Positions 1 through 13,145 of a DNA stretch of 13,626 nucleotides are shown here, one piece after another. Where the stretch lies: positions 1-13,626 of the forward strand of contig JAAAUF010000458.1 of the NCBI GenBank assembly GCA_015499985.1, in the 5' to 3' direction. The first letter of the stretch is position 1. Every line of letters begins with the position of its first letter. Source of the DNA: Haplosporangium gracile (taxonomy: Eukaryota > Mortierellomycota > Mortierellomycetes > Mortierellales > Mortierellaceae). The position numbers were made by a program, and so were the translations under genes. The notes below the pieces were generated by a model that did not search any database, had not been told where the DNA came from, and was given only the letters and a program-made list of their open reading frames with translations.

Positions 1-20
1 AAAAAAAAAAAAAAAAAAAA
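1..20. repeat. A20 homopolymer at window edge
   Basis: The first 20 bases are all A. The run lies about 200 bases downstream of the stop codon of the minus-strand HMG gene. It may be a genomic homopolymer at which an assembly contig ended, or an arbitrary window cut. It is not the polyA tail of the minus-strand gene, which would read as T on this strand. Confidence 0.8.
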
Positions 21-220
21 TTGCCGCACGCCTGCCTTTTTTTTAGCGAGCATGGTCAAGAGCAAGAACAAAAGCACACCCCAAAGGCGAAGGCGAAAAA
101 AAAAGAGAAGTGTTTCATTTACTGCATAGCGAGCGTTATTTTCTCATCCCAATTTGCGATGAGACAGCGTAAAAAGAAGGAAGATTGCGTGGTGAACGAA
201 TAAATGAAGACGCTCTATGC

Positions 221-1656
221 TTAGGGGTTGGCGGTGAGGTAGGCTACGCGTTCAGCCTTGTACTTCTCGTTGGCCTCGCGTGCAAGCTCGGTGTAGCGAG
301 ACTTTTCATGCTCGGAAGCCTTTTTCCAGCTTTCTGCAATGGCCTTGGCCTGTTCCTTGATGGAGAGACTGGCAAAATTGCCAGTCGTGCGCTGATCCTG
401 TGCATAGCGGAAGAACGAGCTCAAAGGACGCTTGGGTGCGTTGGGATCCTTGAGCGAGGGAAGTCCACGCTTGCCGGCGGCACGGAGGGCCTGACGACGA
501 GCGTTCTCGATCTTGAACTCCTCGGGCGTCAGCTCTTCCAGACGCTTGCTCGTGTTCTTCTTGAATTCAATCAAGTTCGCATTGTATTTGTCCTTGTAAA
601 CCTGCAAAGAAAAAAAAATCAGGTTAGTGAAATAAAATGATTAGAATAATTAAGTAACTTTTGTTCCTTGTTTCGCTAGCAGTAGCAAAAAAATATGTTG
701 ATTTGATTCACTGCAAAAGATGATTAATACCTGCTTCTGGGCATCGGAAAGCTGCTTCCACTGGGCAGATGCAATGACAGTCTCGGTGGTGGGGACGACA
801 GCCTTTCCTGATGCCCTGACCTTGTCCAAGTGCTCAACAAAAAAGAGACCCCATGCAGTGCTGGGACGCTTGGGCATAGGGAGAGCCTCAACTACATCGA
901 CGAGTATTTATTGTTGAGGCAGCAGTTTTAATTTCCAGTTAGAATGATGCGGTTCTGTACTTTGTTGAATAGTATTTCAGCCTCTATTCAGGGGCTGGGG
1001 ATTGCTGCTTTATCCTGATCCAAGTGCGGTTTGTCTCCCGTTTATCTCCAATGCTCGCGATTTGCCTCTTCCCGCCTCATTCCTTATTGTTGTTTTTCCT
1101 CTCGAAATAAACGCACGAAGCAAAATTCCCCCCGAAAAATGACACTGTGACACCTTCACCTCGCGCGCTCTGAAAAAGGCGATTCCTGCATCATAACAAC
1201 AACAAGAGATCCTGACACTCAATGCCAAACAGGGTTCGTCTGATCCTTGATCGTCATGCCTGCTGGTCTACTCGCTCCTGCATCCTTCTCGTCGTCTGAG
1301 TGAGCGACGCTATGAACTGTAGTAATGTCGTTTTACTGATTCTCCTCCCTGGACGATGATGGCTCAAGGGAGGGATGCCAAACAGCGAATCACGCAGTGG
1401 TTGAGAAAAAGGCTTATCAGGTTATACCTTTCTTGGGCTTGACTGGGGCAACTTTCTTTGCCTTTGGCTTAGGAGAAGCCTCCTTCTTGGCGGCCTTGCC
1501 CTTGGTGGAGGCGGCCTTGGTGGTGGTAGTGGAAGACGCCTTCTTGGTCCTGGTCTTGGTTGTTGCCGAGGCAGCGGCGGCCTTGACAGACATGGCACGC
1601 ACGGGCTGAGCGGCCGAGAGAGTGAGCGCAGAGCGGAAGGCTGAGAGACTGAACAT
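221..1656 (-). CDS. Two-HMG-box protein, probably mitochondrial (TFAM/Abf2-like)
   Basis: Three exons are joined by two GT-AG introns: 1656-1428, 891-731 and 601-221 (stop TAA at 223-221), giving 256 residues. Intron 1 (1427-892) splits a Val codon after base 1. Intron 2 (730-602) is phase 0 and has a CTAAC branch point at 627-623. Residues 1-25 (MFSLSAFRSALTLSAAQPVR...) lack acidic residues and carry Arg8 and Arg20, as in a mitochondrial presequence. Residues 26-76 form an Ala/Thr/Lys-rich basic tail. HMG box 1 spans about 83-146 (PKRPSTAWGLFF) and is divergent. Box 2 spans about 185-250 (APKRPLSSFFRY, then ESWKKASEHEKSRY) and is canonical. By family knowledge such two-box proteins bend and package mtDNA; here mitochondrial location is inferred from the N-terminus. 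A nuclear HMGB-like role is the alternative. The start is the first ATG of exon 1. Confidence 0.9.
892..1427 (-). other. Long intron 1 of the HMG gene (536 nt)
   Basis: The donor reads AAG|GTATAAC at 1427 and the acceptor GATGTAG ends at 892. Joining the exons restores one frame across a split Val codon and brings the basic tail directly onto HMG box 1. The intron is about four times longer than the other introns nearby, apart from kinase intron 1. I looked for snoRNA C/D boxes, tRNA-like folds and coding segments and found nothing convincing. Confidence 0.75.
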
Positions 1657-3530
1657 AGTAGTTGTTGGGGTGAGTTGTTATGAGGATAGATGTAATAAGA
1701 GAGAAGAGGCAAGGAAAGGTGTCATCGCGGCAATTTTCAAATGAAATTCGAGTCGCGGCTTAGAGTCAAGCCCCTTAATAACTAATCAAATTGATAGGGC
1801 ACGAGTGGAGTAAAAGTCGCGAAATGAGCGCGTCGACGAGAGCTTAATTCCAGGACCCCGATCCCGGTGTTCTTTCACTTCCAAAAACACACAGGCACAG
1901 ATACCTTTTTTAACCCTCCTTGTGAACATCTATTCCGACCAGGCTCTGTTCTATATTGCTTTCATGCTCAAACGACCTCCAGCTGACACGCGGGATGTTT
2001 AGCCTCGACTTCGTTAACTTCCCGTAAAACGTCCCTGACACCACTTTATCGGGCACTTGATCATCGTAATATTAGAGACAACTTCTAAGCTGGGATCCAT
2101 ATTGCCACTGTCGTCCCCAAACAATAGAGAGTCGCATAAAGACAACATAAATCTTCCGATTGGGAATAGCTCTCCAGTTGCATATCATGGTGGTTGTTGG
2201 ATCATGACACCACCCTCTCCCCTTATTTCTTCTGCCCCCTCATCACCTCCGTCGTTCGCTTGTTACCTTTTCACTCGAAGAAACCGTTGTTGAAGTCGAC
2301 ACTCGACTTGAGGCGTCCTTACCTTTTCGTCAATAAAACATTATTTTTCTTATTTTCGTTGTGAAGAGAGTGTGGCGGACAGTAAAGATGAAAGAGAAAA
2401 AATGGTCCGCCAATCGAGTGTCCTGGCCCCATAAAAAAAGCCGTCTGTAAAACAAGGGCGTCCTTTTGTTAGTTAATTCCGTCATGCTTGGAAGATTAGG
2501 TCCCAGAGTACATCTCTCCGCAGTGTCTACTTGGAATAGCATGTCGATATTCTTGCCTATCACTTGATTAACTCTTCCTTCTCTTTTTCTCCCTGTCTCT
2601 CTAACTCAATTACTCTCATTTTCGATGTTTTCTACTTGATATATCTGCCCCTACGGTGATAATAAAAGGATGGACAGTCGTTCCTGTGAACCGCTCAGAT
2701 TCAGCAGCGTGCCTCTTTACTGGCTGAGGGGGTGAATGTGGATGCGAATAGAGATGTATGGAGGATGTGGATGCGTGGATGCATATCCATGAAAGAGCAC
2801 CTAGTCGGGATAAAAGATAAAAGAGATGCCGAACGTTGCCAATTTTTTTTCCTTTTTTTGTTACGAGACGTCGTTCTTTCCCATTCCACCCATTCCGCCT
2901 TGAGCCGTCTCTCTTCCCCCTTCTCTCTTCCTTTGCACTCACTTCCTTTCGTTTTTATTCTCATCTTCTTGTTTTTATCGTGGGCGCGATCTTAAATTCA
3001 TCTCGACCTGTTTGTTTTCATCCAAGCAAACTGAACAAAATCGTTTATATGGGGATCAGACTCGAATACGCATTTTAGCCCCTCTTTCATTCGTCTCTGT
3101 GTTTGTCTTGTCGATTCCAACAGGTTTGCTTCCCTCATTTGCCTTTTTATTCCTTGTTTTCCTTTTTTTTCTTCGCCTTTTCCATTTTACTTCGCTACCT
3201 CATACCTTCGATCACTGTGTACGCCCATACATTTATTTGCTCCTTCGGAGCAATCCTCCAATTAGCCCAAACCTGCTTTGCTCTGTACCTCATTTTTCTT
3301 GTTGCTGTATACCTTGACCATTCTCAACTCAGTTTCTGCATTACCATCGTCACTGTTTAAAGATCTGAAGAGCAATACAAAGCTCCCTTCATTAATTCTG
3401 CACATGGTTACACCGTCCATCACCGACCTGCCATCTATTTCCTTCAAGGTGGTTTGAAGGATCCCATACAAAAAAAAGAAGGATCAAGTACGACAAGCAC
3501 GCCAACGCTCACCTATCACCGCTTTATCAT
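1657..3530. other. Intergenic region between divergent genes, no gene seen
   Basis: This stretch lies between the start of the minus-strand HMG gene and the upstream region of the plus-strand kinase. Open frames here are short, begin mostly at chance positions, have low-complexity translations and show no family motif or splice logic. It contains two short dyads (2293-2309 and 3440-3461), several T-rich and C+T-rich patches (for example 2568-2600 and 3150-3190), and presumably the promoter of the HMG gene at its left end. I see no tRNA, rRNA or transposon signature. Confidence 0.6.
1817..1833. promoter_or_regulatory. E2F/MCB-like CG-rich motif pair upstream of the HMG gene
   Basis: About 160-180 bases upstream of the HMG start, TCGCGAAA (1817-1824; TTTCGCGA on the gene strand) is followed by GCGCGT (1828-1833; ACGCGC on the gene strand). 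These resemble E2F/SBF- and MBF-type G1/S elements. One-base differences from the consensus and the short length make this a weak call. No convincing TATA box is seen for this gene. Confidence 0.25.
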
Positions 3531-3917
3531 TCATTGTTGTCAGTAGCCCTTGCATCATCTTCGCGCCCCTCTTTCTCCCTCTTCTCTCTCCCCTCTTCCC
3601 TTTCCTCTCTCTTCTCTCTCTGCCCTCTCTCCAAAAACACGGTCCCAACTCTGAACAAAACGTCTAAAAAAAGACCCGCCTCAATTACACAGAACATCAA
3701 AAGGGACAACTGTAGGTACCACGAGAACACACCGACTTGCATTGACCGAAAGTCGTCCAACATTCATCCTTCAATAAAGCATCTCCCACATTGGCACAGC
3801 TATCAGCTATTGCTCAACCCGATATGCGCTCACTCCACTCCCAACCAGCCCAACCCTGTTGTTTTCTTCCATCTTGTTCCCCTTCACCTGGCGCTTTCTT
3901 TTGGCACTCCTTACCCT

Positions 3918-3956
3918 ATGAAGTTACCCGAGCTGATCTGTTCCAACTTCGTTTAG
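3918..3956 (+). other. Possible 12-codon upstream ORF
   Basis: ATG at 3918 opens a 12-codon frame (MKLPELICSNFV) closed by TAG at 3954-3956, 535 bases before the kinase ATG. It is the last ATG before the main start. It matters only if transcription begins upstream of it. Another upstream ATG at 3824 opens a longer frame that ends at 4534, overlapping the kinase start out of frame. No conservation evidence is available, so this is a candidate regulatory uORF, not a gene. Confidence 0.25.
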
Positions 3957-4139
3957 AGCTCTCTTTCGCATTCAGTTTTTTTAAGCCCTTCTTTTCTATC
4001 CATCTACATCTACAACACCAACCACCACCTCCTTCGTTCTCCTTACTATTTTCTTTCTTTGACTTCGTGCTACTCTCCCTTTGCATCCCTCTTTCTCTCT
4101 ATCTTTTCTTCTCTCTCTCCTCCCTCTCTTCTCTCTCTT

Positions 4140-4260
4140 TCTCTCTCTCCGCTTCTCCTTCCCTCCTTCCCTCCTTCCCTCCTGCTCCTCCTCATCTTCC
4201 TCTTCCTCTTCCACCACTACCACCACCACCTCTTCCTCCCCTCCTCCTCTATCTCCCGCC
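4140..4260 (+). repeat. Simple-sequence pyrimidine tract with tetranucleotide-like repeats
   Basis: Runs of TCTC are followed by near-identical CCTTCCCTCCTTCCCT units (about 4157-4184), then CTC/TTC and CCA triplet runs. The CCTTCCCT part is a near mirror repeat, which can form triplex (H-DNA) structures under superhelical stress. It lies in the presumed leader of the kinase. Confidence 0.6.
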
Positions 4261-4491
4261 GTCGACGATCAAAAGATCACGCAAGTCCATCTTGCATTTT
4301 CATTCTCACCTCTCTTCGTCGATTTTCATACCAAACCTTGAAGCCATTGTCAGGCGATTCGATATTCGTCACATCAGATTTGGCCTTCTTCTCTCCGTTC
4401 TCTTTCCTTCCCTCCATTCTCCTCTCCTCTACACGCCCCAGCTCAGAAGCGCCCCACTGGCTCGTAACACTCACTTTATACACTTTCGACA

Positions 4492-9707
<5,216 letters not shown>

Positions 9708-9797
9708 TTTGTAACACTCGTGGGAAGAAGTAGAGCCTCACACTTTTACCCTTAATAATAATATCAATCCTGGAGCTGGTCATCGTTTTTAGCATGG
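9708..9797. terminator. Short convergent 3' region between kinase and subtilase pseudogene
   Basis: Only 90 bases separate the kinase stop (9705-9707) from the stop of the minus-strand pseudogene (9800-9798). AATAATAATA at 9754-9763 is the best polyadenylation-like element for the kinase; a perfect AATAAA is absent. The 3' UTRs of the two convergent genes probably overlap if both are transcribed. Confidence 0.35.
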
Positions 9798-11242
9798 CTA
9801 AGCTCGTCTAATCTTGTATATTTCTACCATGTGTGAAAGTATTCGTTTTTTATCCTCTTCTGCACCATTGTAAGCCAAAAGGTTCATGGTACTTTTAGGC
9901 ACATTGCTCAAAGAACCACGAGTAGCCTTGGAAAGAATCAAACGCTTGAGTTCCTTGGGCGTAAGGGCCCCCGCATTGAGTCCAGAAGTCGACACGGGTT
10001 AAAGCGCCAGATAGTAAGCCAAAAGTCCCGCAAGCTGAGGAGTCGCCATTGAAGTCCCCGAAGCAAGCTCTGCCGCAGTACCGTTCCCGGTCCAAGTTGA
10101 CAAACCGTCCGCCCCGCCGCAAAGATATCGACACAAGGCCCATAGTTTGACCATTCTGCCTGCTCATCTTCAACTGTCGATGCTCCGACTGTAAAAGTCC
10201 CCTCCACTCTAGGCGACTGAATCTCACAATAGTCGGCACCGTCGATCCCGGCAGCGATGGCAACATGGATTCCGGCGTCGATCGCGGCCTTGACAATTGT
10301 GTCCGTAGCCTGGGACAGCTCGTACCCAATCGACATGGTCGCGACCGATCCTCGGTGGCTCGCTCCCTGTACTCATTCCAACTCCAGATGTCGTCGGATC
10401 ACAAAATCGACACCAGCAATAAATTCTGACACGGTCTCATGGCCATCCTTGCCAATTACCTTAGCAGCGGTCAGGTGCGCAGATTTAAAGATCCCAAATG
10501 CTCGACTCCCTACAGTGCCCGCGCAATGTGTCCCATGTCCATGGTAATCATAGTCATTCCTCCCTCTACAGCCATGATCCTCCACTCGGCCCGAACTTCA
10601 AGCTCCTTGTGCTCCAGATTGATCTCCGTGTCGATGACAAAGACGGTGAAATCGCAGCCACCGCGCGTATCATGCCCATAGTCAAAAGCAGCCTCCCCTG
10701 CATCCTTCTGCTTCACGGCTAACGAGCACCGTTGAGAGATGCGAGCAGGACGCCATGTGGCATTATGTTGAGTCCTGATCTTGGCGAGGCGGCCCATAGA
10801 ATCGCGTTCGACATAGGCGACCGCAGAGTTGGCGTGGATCAAGTGTAGTGCCTCGGGGCGGAAGTGACTGGCGATGCCCTGAAAAATTCCGATATCGTAG
10901 ACGTGCTTGATCCCGTTGGCGATGTCGTTCCCAGACACTGGACATGCTTCTTTTTCGTCCTCCTCGTCTTCCTCCAAAGGTAACCTAAAACGACGACGAA
11001 GAAGAAGGAGAATCGCGTGATTGGAAGCCTTGAGCAGCGAGGGCCGAGAAATCACGGGCGCGAACTCCATCCTTGAAGACGACCAGGTTTGGATCTGGGA
11101 CGACCTTGGACTCTACTGCTAGGGATAAGAGCGGGGCCATAGAAACGTCGTTGACGGACAGGAACCCGACTGGAGAGGCAGTAACCGCTGTTATCGATGA
11201 TACTAAAAGTGTCATCAGGGCGGATGTAGAAATGAGCAGCAT
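9798..11242 (-). pseudogene. Decayed secreted subtilisin-like protease (S8, proteinase K type)
   Basis: From ATG 11242-11240 the frame gives a signal peptide (MLLISTSALMTLLVSSITA...) and the start of an I9 propeptide (NLVVFKDG), then stops at 10987-10985. The rest of the propeptide (GIKHVYDIG, AVAYVERDSMGRL) and the catalytic Asp (VIDTEIN, Asp at 10632-10630) lie in a second frame. After a break near 10584 the catalytic His (HGHGTHCAGTV, His at 10537-10535) lies in a third. That frame meets TGA at 10375-10373, then resumes with SVATMSIG, AAGIDGAD and AEWSNYGPCVDIFAAG. After a one-base loss near 10110-10120 come the catalytic Ser (GTSMATP, Ser at 10052-10050), TAA at 10001-9999, and a typical C-terminus (TPKELKRLIL, NLLAYNG). 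The oxyanion-hole Asn is Ile (ATC, 10246-10244) and DTG is DTE. No GT-AG introns explain the breaks. Intact members are secreted endopeptidases activated by propeptide removal. Confidence 0.9.
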
Positions 11243-11936
11243 GGTGTCGTTTGTTGGAGTGTGTAAAGTTGTGCTCAACCAACCTACCTACCTGCAATGG
11301 TAGAGCACTCAACAAGGTTCGTGCGAGTAAACAGCTTCTTTTACAAGCTGTGGACACAAAAATACCACAGCCCAAAAGAATACCCACTCCGTTTCTTCCG
11401 CCCACACCTCATTCAAGGTGATCTGGAGATGTCATGGTCTAATATGGTTACAACGACACAAAAAAGAGAGAGAAAAACCTTGATCGATAAGAAAAGTAGA
11501 TTCTCCAGGACATCTCAAGACACGGTGACATGCATGCGTGCACGCTTTTCTAGTGGGAAAGTTATTCCCATGGACACGCCACCGCATATGTACTGTTGTA
11601 CATCTGGCACCAGATTTCTCTCTCCTACTTGATGGGGAAGAGCAATGCGAGAGATCGAGCAAAGCTTCAACTGCTCATGTATCACTTCACATTCTTAGGG
11701 TGGACAAACTCACACAGCTTTTGTCATGTCCTTGTGCATTGACATGCAACAAAAATGGGCTGAATGAGGGAGAAGAGACCATTCATACATTCATTCATGC
11801 AAACATCCATACAGACGCAAACACGATAACAAACATATGGACCCAGTACTACCACAAAGGAAGGTGAAAACGAAATGAGTGTATTGTTCGCAAAAAAAAT
11901 AATAAGATTCTAAATAAGGGTATAGATGAAAAGTGT
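11243..11936. other. Region between the two subtilase copies
   Basis: This holds the upstream region of the decayed copy and the 3' end of the intact-ORF copy. A TATTTTTG stretch on the minus strand at 11364-11357 lies at about the same distance from its ATG as the good TATA box of the neighbour and may be its degraded counterpart. A 7-bp dyad sits at 11331-11351 and CATTCAT repeats at about 11780-11800. I searched the minus strand for remnants of the missing C-terminal half of the downstream copy (Ser motif, AAGN loop) and saw none. Confidence 0.5.
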
Positions 11937-13007
11937 CTAAAGCTGTTCTACTGTGGTGTTTGAGGACTGGCTTGTGACCATTTCATCAGACTCAAGAGCA
12001 AGATGGAGACCAGAATCGAACGCCTTGGTGACAGCGAGAACCATTGACCGAGAGTTGGTGAAGGCAAAGGGTACGCTCAGGACAGACTCGCCATGGCCGA
12101 TCTTCTTCTCATCTGCACCACCACCGTCCTTTCTCCTGAGCTGGTTCCGAATGATGTAATCGACCACGGCAATAAAGTCTGAGACTGTGCCGTCGCCACT
12201 GGAACGGAGGGTGGAGACAGGCACCAGCTGTATCTCCTCGGCCAGCTTGAAAACAAGCGTGCATGATGAAGTTTGTGTTGTTGTAGTGGCAACGACTAGG
12301 GCGTCTTTTTCGTCGGTGCTTGCGCTTGCGCTCAGTTCAGGCGTGCTAGCGGCATCATCGTCGGTCTTGGGATCTTGACCATTGGACTTAGACGCATCTT
12401 GAGGACCAAACGTCATTTCGGCGTCGGCGGCAGAAATAGAAATGCCCTCGCCGCCGTCTCCTTGAGCGTTGTACAGATAGATTCGGGCAGATCTTGAGTC
12501 TAACACTATATCTTGAGCAGCTGCAACAGAGACGGCGGTAGCGGGAGAGGGGGCAGTGCTCGTAGGAGTAAGGCCCCATGAACGATACTCTCGCGTCTTG
12601 GAGGGCGAAGACGAAGGGTTGAGTCGATACCCGATGGTGTCGCGCTCGACAAAGGCAACTGCAGGATGTTGGCGGATCTCGGCCAGAGCCTCATCATGGA
12701 ATCGACCGGCGACCGCTTGGAGGGAGCCCAGGTCAATGGAGTGTTTGATGCCCCTGATGATCTCGTCCCAAAGAGCAGCTTTATTGTTGTCGTGAGATCG
12801 TTGGGTTGGATTTGCTTGCTTGCTTTTTAAAGAAAAGCTGCTAGATTTAAAGCCATCCTTGAAAACAACGATGTAGGAGTCGGGAGAAACTGTTGCGGTG
12901 ACGTCTGCAGAGATGAGAGGCGCAATATCGTCTGTTTGGGAGTGGACAGTTGTTGCCAAGGCTTGTGAAGCCATCAGGATGGAAAACGAGGCGGTTGCGA
13001 TGAACAT
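11937..13007 (-). CDS. Secreted catalytically dead subtilase relative with intact I9 propeptide domain
   Basis: One uninterrupted frame of 356 residues runs from ATG 13007-13005 to TAG 11939-11937. Residues 1-19 (MFIATASFSILMASQALA) form a signal peptide. Residues 43-127 are an inhibitor-I9/propeptide domain (SYIVVFKDGF, GIKHSIDLG, AVAFVERDTIGYRL). What follows is a worn subtilase core: SWGLTP (143-148), AADAEM (193-198), where Asp195 may match the catalytic Asp, SCTLV near the place of HGTH-AGT, then GDGTVSDFIAVVDYII (271-286) and AVTKAFDSGLHLAL (325-338). No His occurs between 200 and 304, so the catalytic His is gone. The protein ends before the oxyanion and Ser segments, about 120 residues short of family length. 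Residues 200-245 are Asp/Ala/Ser/Thr-rich. The 13007 start is chosen over upstream codons because it begins the signal peptide and lies downstream of the TATA box. Protease activity is very unlikely. A secreted inhibitor or decoy role is inference; late-stage pseudogenisation is the alternative. Confidence 0.75.
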   Translation of the reverse strand: MFIATASFSILMASQALATTVHSQTDDIAPLISADVTATVSPDSYIVVFKDGFKSSSFSLKSKQANPTQRSHDNNKAALWDEIIRGIKHSIDLGSLQAVAGRFHDEALAEIRQHPAVAFVERDTIGYRLNPSSSPSKTREYRSWGLTPTSTAPSPATAVSVAAAQDIVLDSRSARIYLYNAQGDGGEGISISAADAEMTFGPQDASKSNGQDPKTDDDAASTPELSASASTDEKDALVVATTTTQTSSCTLVFKLAEEIQLVPVSTLRSSGDGTVSDFIAVVDYIIRNQLRRKDGGGADEKKIGHGESVLSVPFAFTNSRSMVLAVTKAFDSGLHLALESDEMVTSQSSNTTVEQL

Positions 13008-13117
13008 AGTGTACGATATGTGTGTTATGGAGTATATGTGTAGTTTTAAACGGGAGCTGTGAACGCGGAATAGCAGATGTTGTTGTGAAGAAAAACAAGG
13101 CAGGGATCGCCCTTGGC

Positions 13118-13125
13118 TTTTATAC
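13118..13125 (-). promoter_or_regulatory. TATA box of the dead subtilase gene
   Basis: TATAAAAG reads on the minus strand from 13125 to 13118 (GGTATAAAAGCC in context), 111 bases before the ATG at 13007. A transcription start 30-60 bases downstream would leave a 5' UTR of about 50-80 bases. It is the best core-promoter match I saw in the window. Confidence 0.6.
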
Positions 13126-13145
13126 CTTCGCCATTTTCCTCTTGT

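Larger units (their letters stand above)
3540..4491 (+). promoter_or_regulatory. Polypyrimidine promoter and 5' leader region of the kinase gene
   Basis: The plus strand is very rich in C and T, most strongly at 3565-3640 and 4060-4260, with CTCTCT runs and a CCCTCCTT-type repeat near 4158-4190. C+T-rich tracts on the coding strand are common just upstream of fungal start codons. From 3921 to 4491 there is no ATG on the plus strand, as expected for a scanned 5' leader ending at the kinase start. A TATA box is not obvious. The exact transcription start cannot be placed from sequence. Confidence 0.55.

Noticed and set aside
892..1427. snoRNA in the long HMG intron
   Set aside because: A near C-box (ATGATGG at about 1357) exists, but on the strand opposite to the gene and without a matching D box and terminal stem.
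2616..2964. Overlapping minus-strand frames of 87-108 codons
   Set aside because: They are Lys/Arg/Glu-rich because they lie opposite C+T-rich sequence; no motif or homology pattern is visible.
9895..10329. 144-codon open frame over the subtilase catalytic region
   Set aside because: It is the third frame of the decayed protease; no subtilase motif is readable in it.
9798..11242. Explaining the subtilase frame breaks by introns
   Set aside because: At the breaks near 10584 and 10115 the homologous residues continue with a gap of only one or two bases, too small for introns. The two stops at 10375 and 10001 lie inside continuous homology in one frame.
11293..11325. tRNA-like stretch TGGTAGAGCACTC followed by GGTTCG
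   Set aside because: It looks like a D-arm and the start of a T-arm, but too few bases lie between them for an anticodon arm and no acceptor stem pairs around it. At most a tRNA fragment.
11052..11405. 117-codon open frame on the minus strand covering the subtilase start
   Set aside because: It overlaps the signal peptide and propeptide of the decayed subtilase in another frame and has no recognisable motif.
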